Shown piece after piece: positions 13,123 through 17,134 of a stretch of 17,134 nt of DNA (its first letter is position 1; each line of letters opens with the position of its first letter). The position numbers and the translations under genes are program-made. This stretch comes from Lachnospiraceae bacterium UBA2864. GTDB taxonomy: Bacteria > Bacillota > Clostridia > Lachnospirales > Lachnospiraceae. A model generated the notes under the pieces. That model was given only the letters and a program-made list of their open reading frames with translations. It did not search any database and was not told the DNA's origin. Location: positions 18,649-35,782 of the forward strand of contig DEFA01000007.1 in NCBI GenBank assembly GCA_002350525.1, in the 5' to 3' direction.

Positions 13123-15678
13123 TTACTCCGGATAAAACTCCATTACTTCCGAATCTTCATCCTCTCCGGACTCTAGACCCAGGGCCTGACAGATAGCTTC
13201 TGTCACCAATGAATAGTTTTCAATCATATCATCATGATTCTTTTCTACAAACTCTATATTCTCTTCCTTAGATGCTTTCTCAAGAGCTTTTGCCTTCATC
13301 GAAAGAGAAGCTGCTCCTATCATTTGAGACGTACTCTTAAGAGCATGAACCGATATGGAGTAATTCTTCATATCTCTGTCTTTTAAATATGTACTCAGTT
13401 TTTGCTTCTTATCCTGTGCATTCCCTGCATATTCCATAAGAACCGAATTATAGAACTCACGGTCTCCCGCACAGTAACCGATACCGCTTTTAATATCTAT
13501 ACCCGCTCCCGCAAGGATTGCATCCGGATCGGACGATACAGCTTTATCAGAACCCGGCTCATTTTCTATTGCGGAGCTTATATCATACGAAACCGGTTCC
13601 GGAGCCTTATGCTCCTTATTAATATCTTCATACGATATAACGGACTTTGGAAGCACCTTCTTAAGAACCCTCTCCAGTTCGATGAGTTCAATAGGTTTAC
13701 TTACAAAACCGTCAAAGCCTTCCGCTATAAACATTTCTCTTGCTGTACTGAGTGCATTGGCAGTAAGAGCTATAATGGAAAACTCCCGTCTGCTCTTTCC
13801 GGCATCGTATCTTATGCGCTTCATAGCTTCCACACCATCCATTCCGGGCATCATGTGATCCATGAAGATAAGCTCATAATCTTCGGCTCTGCACATTTCT
13901 ATCGCTTCTTCACCGGAATTTGCAGTACTTACCTCCATTCCGTATCTCTTAAATATTCCCTTGGCAACGTTCAGATTCATCGGTTCATCATCGACAACAA
14001 GTGCCTTTACTCCGTCACAGCGCATACGTCTCTCCGGCTCTTGTGCTTTATCTTTGTCGGAATTAAGAACCGCAACGACAGGTATACAGTAGAAAGGCTT
14101 CTGCATGATCTGAGCTTTCGAACCTTCCGGAAGCTCGAAAGAATCCTTTGCCACCACAACAACCTTCATCTTATCCGCCAGAGATTCGATATATTCCCGG
14201 TTTCTGTTATATTCAACATCCGCCACAAAGAGATGTGTAAGGCTTACTCTTTTCAAAAGCTTCTGAAGGTCCTCGACATTATCCACACGATGCATGGTTG
14301 TCTTTAGACCTTTTACGATACTTCTGATCATTTTATTATAGAATTCACGGACATTCGGATTCTTATATTTGCCCATATCAAGATATGCTCCGAGAGAAAT
14401 CTTAGATTCATCCGAAACCATCATGCAGTGGCCTTCATCAACAACATTCTGAGGAATGCTGACCCTTACGGTCGTTCCTTCATCTTTTTCACTGTAAATT
14501 GTCATAAATCCGCCGAGAGCTTTTACAAAACCGGATACGATGACCATAGAGATTCCGAGTCCACCGGAACGTACTTCTCTTCCGGACTCAGCCTGATAGA
14601 ATCTGTTATATATCCTGTCAAGTTCGTCCTTAGTCATACCTACTCCGGTATCCGTTATCTCAAGTCCGAGATTGATTCCGTAACTCTGCCTGTTGCACGA
14701 AAGCTTTACATATACGCCTCCGTCCTTGGTATACTTTAATCCGTTGTTGATGAGATGATACATTATCTTTCTGAGCTTAACGGCGTCACCTTTAAGAACC
14801 GAAGGGATTTCCGGATCAACATCTATTACAAGCTCGAGATTTTCGGGAATGATAGGTCTCAGTTCCGCAACAAGATCGTTAAGTACCGATGCGATCATAT
14901 AATTTCCGCTGTTAACTACAAGGCTGTCCATCTCTATCTCGGAATAGTCGAGAATATCTCCGACCTGATCCGCCATACGGTTACCGGCCTTTAAGATTTC
15001 GTTCATATTGGATTTCAGTTCCCGGTCATCTTCCTTATCAAGCATTACATTTGTGATACCTATAATGGCATTGATAGGTGTTCTTAATTCATGGGAAAGA
15101 TTTGCCATGAAAGAATTCATACGATTCGTACTTTCGTTAAGCTCTGCTATCCTGTTTCCGGTCTTTCCGAATATAAGCGACCAGCGTCTGATTATGGTAC
15201 GGGCAAGCCATCCCGCAAGAAACATAAGTCCTACATGAAGAATAATTCTTGATATGATAAGGCTTGTCCACTTTGTGTCCGTGAGGAACATTATGATTAT
15301 GTCATAGAGAAGTGTCGTATAGTATGTGATCTGACATATATAAATGATTGCTATCTCACCTGTCGTAGTAAAGATCATTATGATCAGGACCATAAGAAAT
15401 CCCATGTCAAATGTACTGGTTATATGTATTCCGTAAAAGAAAAAAGATGCCATCATCATAAGAGTGTATATCCATATACGCGCTCTTAATGACATGAACT
15501 GTGTTATATGAAGTCCCCAGCATACCAGCATTCCGACAAGCATAACGGGTATAACCCACAGCTCCCATGACATCAAAATAGTCTCTGCTATGATACCACA
15601 GCAGAGTAATGTATAACTCAACAATACCATTAATGGAGAGGTCTGAAAGACCTCTCCGTCACTACCAGCTTTAGCCAT
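13123..15678 (-). CDS. Hybrid sensor histidine kinase with degenerate receiver, receiver and Hpt
   Basis: The 851-residue membrane phosphorelay protein has this order: six predicted membrane helices within about 14-161 with little extracytoplasmic sequence; HisKA with H196 in NLSHELRTP; HATPase_c with N box HLINNGLKYT (308-317), G1 DTGVGM (343-348) and G2 SGGLGI (371-376); a degenerate receiver-like segment (about 445-540, D487 and K527-P528 recognisable but no acid pair); a canonical receiver (about 557-680, D563/D564, D607, T639, K661); and a C-terminal Hpt domain (about 722-835) with phospho-accepting H778 in VHALKSTSQMIGA. It therefore holds every step of a His-Asp-His relay. The final Asp carrier could be the receiver of the next gene, which starts 15 bases downstream. 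The ligand is unknown. AAAGG precedes the ATG. The upstream gene ends 28 bases away. Confidence 0.92.
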   Translation of the reverse strand: MAKAGSDGEVFQTSPLMVLLSYTLLCCGIIAETILMSWELWVIPVMLVGMLVCWGLHITQFMSLRARIWIYTLMMMASFFFYGIHITSTFDMGFLMVLIIMIFTTTGEIAIIYICQITYYTTLLYDIIIMFLTDTKWTSLIISRIILHVGLMFLAGWLARTIIRRWSLIFGKTGNRIAELNESTNRMNSFMANLSHELRTPINAIIGITNVMLDKEDDRELKSNMNEILKAGNRMADQVGDILDYSEIEMDSLVVNSGNYMIASVLNDLVAELRPIIPENLELVIDVDPEIPSVLKGDAVKLRKIMYHLINNGLKYTKDGGVYVKLSCNRQSYGINLGLEITDTGVGMTKDELDRIYNRFYQAESGREVRSGGLGISMVIVSGFVKALGGFMTIYSEKDEGTTVRVSIPQNVVDEGHCMMVSDESKISLGAYLDMGKYKNPNVREFYNKMIRSIVKGLKTTMHRVDNVEDLQKLLKRVSLTHLFVADVEYNRNREYIESLADKMKVVVVAKDSFELPEGSKAQIMQKPFYCIPVVAVLNSDKDKAQEPERRMRCDGVKALVVDDEPMNLNVAKGIFKRYGMEVSTANSGEEAIEMCRAEDYELIFMDHMMPGMDGVEAMKRIRYDAGKSRREFSIIALTANALSTAREMFIAEGFDGFVSKPIELIELERVLKKVLPKSVISYEDINKEHKAPEPVSYDISSAIENEPGSDKAVSSDPDAILAGAGIDIKSGIGYCAGDREFYNSVLMEYAGNAQDKKQKLSTYLKDRDMKNYSISVHALKSTSQMIGAASLSMKAKALEKASKEENIEFVEKNHDDMIENYSLVTEAICQALGLESGEDEDSEVMEFYPE

Positions 15679-15706
15679 AAAACCTTTCCCGAAAAATCAG
15701 GTAAAA

Positions 15707-17134
15707 TCAGTCAAGTCTATAAAGGAAAAACTTATCTTTTTCATAGCTTTCCCAAATATATAAACCGCTTGAATCAACATCACTTGATGAAAAGCCTGCT
15801 ACAAGTCCGTCATACCCTTCAGGTAAAAGCAGTGTCACCGTAGGTCTTGCGATCGTGTATCCGGCATCTTCACTTGTTTCAAACGTTATCCACTGATATA
15901 CATATTTCTCTTCATCATTATACTTGATCTTATATCTTCTGTAATTTTCACCGTATGAATCCACTTTATCTTCACAGGTATCGTTAAAGAGCCTGTCATC
16001 ATAATAGTCTTCTACCCATACATAGTAACCGACACCTGCGTCATGCGTAAATACATCCGTATCATAAAAATCTATCTGGAACTCGGCTGTCTTTTTTACA
16101 TAACCGTCCAGATCCATGTCATTTTCTTCTGCAAAATCAAGAATTTCAGGTGAGAGCTGCTCGGTTTTATAATTTAAAAGTACACCATTAGCATCACCTT
16201 CTGCATGCGGATCAACATATGTACCTGTAACAAAGTCATACCATTCATTCACATTATTATCTATCTTAATATCATAATCATCAAGTGTTTCACCACTCGT
16301 TATCTTACCTGTAATTGCCTCGGTTGTAGCTTCTGTTGTTGCCTCAGTTGTTGCTTCCGTTGTAGCCTCGGTTGTAGCTTCTGTTGTTGCCTCGGTTGTA
16401 GCTTCTGTTGTTGCTTCCGTTTCATCCTCGGTTGTAGTTATATCAGGTTCATCTGATTCTTCTTCATCTATGTAAGCTATATACCACTTACTTCCCTGTT
16501 TTACGACTATGAAATCCATATTCATGGTTTCATCCATGGATTCACCCATGAATTCCATATGCATAGTCATGCTTGCTTTAACTTCTGCAGCTTCCTTAGC
16601 TTCAATCTTAACACCGATTTCATCGTTAACCTTTTTCTTGGCATCATCGACGTCCATTTTTACCGGATCTTCAATCTTCATATCATTAAACTGAATTCCG
16701 AAGACCTTTAACTGCTCAAATGTGGACTGTATATCATCTGCCGATCCGCTCATTTCACCAAGTCCGATATCTTCCATATGATCCTTTAATTCAGGTGCCA
16801 TACACTCCATAATGCCATTGGCATCAAGTTCAGAGAATGACTTCATGAATTTCTCAACAACTGCTTCAGGTTTTCCTCCTTTAAGTCCGAATACATCAAA
16901 AACAAATATCAGAACAACAGCTGCTATGATAAGAACAGCTGCTGAGATTATTCCAATTACGGCTCCCTTTCCAAGGCCTTTCTTCGGTTCGTCCGGCTGT
17001 GAAGGGCCACTGCTTACAGGTTGACTACTGTACTGTGACGAGACAGGGCTCTGCGTCTGACTCTGCTGATACTGCATGGCAGGTTCCTGCTGTGGCTGGC
17101 CGAACTGTGGTTGTGAGCCCGGCATCTGCTGTGG
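15707..17134 (-). CDS. Membrane-anchored protein with TEAT repeat stalk (N-terminus outside window)
   Basis: Function unknown. The reading frame stays open to the window edge (last three codons read PQQ), so the visible ATG at 17123-17125 is probably internal. From that Met: a P/Q/S-rich segment (1-46), one membrane helix (about 54-78, IGIISAAVLIIAAVVLIFVF), an alpha+beta domain (about 84-225) that resembles NTF2-like membrane-tethered domains of Firmicutes, a TEAT tandem-repeat stalk (nine units, about 235-270), and a C-terminal beta-rich, aromatic and acidic domain ending FFLYRLD. Such proteins often begin with a zinc ribbon, but that part is not visible. Topology puts the repeats and C-terminal domain outside the cell. 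It is followed after 28 bases by the hybrid kinase gene, so it may be the extracytoplasmic partner of the kinases (inference). Confidence 0.8.
   Translation of the reverse strand, partial: PQQMPGSQPQFGQPQQEPAMQYQQSQTQSPVSSQYSSQPVSSGPSQPDEPKKGLGKGAVIGIISAAVLIIAAVVLIFVFDVFGLKGGKPEAVVEKFMKSFSELDANGIMECMAPELKDHMEDIGLGEMSGSADDIQSTFEQLKVFGIQFNDMKIEDPVKMDVDDAKKKVNDEIGVKIEAKEAAEVKASMTMHMEFMGESMDETMNMDFIVVKQGSKWYIAYIDEEESDEPDITTTEDETEATTEATTEATTEATTEATTEATTEATTEATTEAITGKITSGETLDDYDIKIDNNVNEWYDFVTGTYVDPHAEGDANGVLLNYKTEQLSPEILDFAEENDMDLDGYVKKTAEFQIDFYDTDVFTHDAGVGYYVWVEDYYDDRLFNDTCEDKVDSYGENYRRYKIKYNDEEKYVYQWITFETSEDAGYTIARPTVTLLLPEGYDGLVAGFSSSDVDSSGLYIWESYEKDKFFLYRLD
16317..16421 (-). repeat. 12-bp tandem repeat encoding TEAT units
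   Basis: Eight full 12-base units plus one 9-base partial unit. In plus-strand order the variants are A (GCCTCGGTTGTA), B (GCTTCTGTTGTT), C (GCCTCAGTTGTT), D (GCTTCCGTTGTA), A, B, A, B, partial D. The A-B pair recurs three times, pointing to 24-base duplications. The unit length keeps frame, so copy changes alter stalk length only. Confidence 0.95.

Noticed and set aside
13402..14307. A 301-codon plus-strand open frame opposite the Hpt-bearing kinase gene
   Set aside because: It is antisense to conserved kinase and receiver domains, has no ribosome binding site I can see, and its Cys/Arg/Ile-rich translation looks like a frame shadow.
16317..16421. Short regular repeats that might suggest a CRISPR array
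   Set aside because: Units are 12 bases, adjacent with no spacers, and in frame in a gene coding TEAT.

Overview
The window reads as ordinary chromosome of a Gram-positive clostridium, most likely a member of the Lachnospiraceae (Butyrivibrio/Roseburia/Coprococcus-like). This rests on the moderate-to-low GC, the ruvA-ruvB-zapA gene order, the secG / rnr-smpB / ssrA cluster, purine-rich Shine-Dalgarno sites with close spacing, Lachnospiraceae-style hybrid kinases, and a Thr-Glu-Ala-Thr repeat surface protein. The genus is inference. All genes but one are on the minus strand, so each block below is read from right to left.

Left block (1-3710): a minus-strand run from a DivIVA-domain coiled-coil protein, through a strong hairpin terminator, into ruvA, ruvB and zapA (cut by the window edge). 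Divergent from the DivIVA gene, with abutting promoters, is the only plus-strand gene, a YprB-type RNase H-fold exonuclease. Recombination (RuvAB), a nuclease and two division/polarity proteins are thus neighbours.

Centre-left (3717-6317): a lone cytoplasmic glycoside hydrolase family 2 enzyme, probably a beta-galactosidase. It has its own promoter overlapped by a 10-bp-arm inverted repeat that looks like an operator. Its terminator hairpin lies inside the 3' end of the convergent exonuclease gene.

Centre (6379-10379): a translation quality-control and secretion cluster, in transcription order secG (own promoter and terminator), rnr, smpB, a small single-pass membrane protein of unknown function, and ssrA (tmRNA, tag ANDRVALAA) with a strong terminator. 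tmRNA-SmpB rescues stalled ribosomes and RNase R degrades the non-stop mRNA, so the grouping is functional.

Right block (10426-17134): an apparent three-gene operon. In transcription order it holds a membrane protein with a P/Q/S-rich N-terminal part (start outside the window) and a 12-bp tandem repeat encoding TEAT units; a hybrid histidine kinase with a degenerate receiver, a true receiver and a C-terminal Hpt domain; and a second hybrid kinase whose receiver is followed by a complete DegV/FakB-like lipid-binding domain. The kinase-receiver-DegV fusion is the most unusual object here. No DNA-binding response regulator is present, so signal output is unclear. I saw no CRISPR array, insertion sequence, rRNA or ordinary tRNA.
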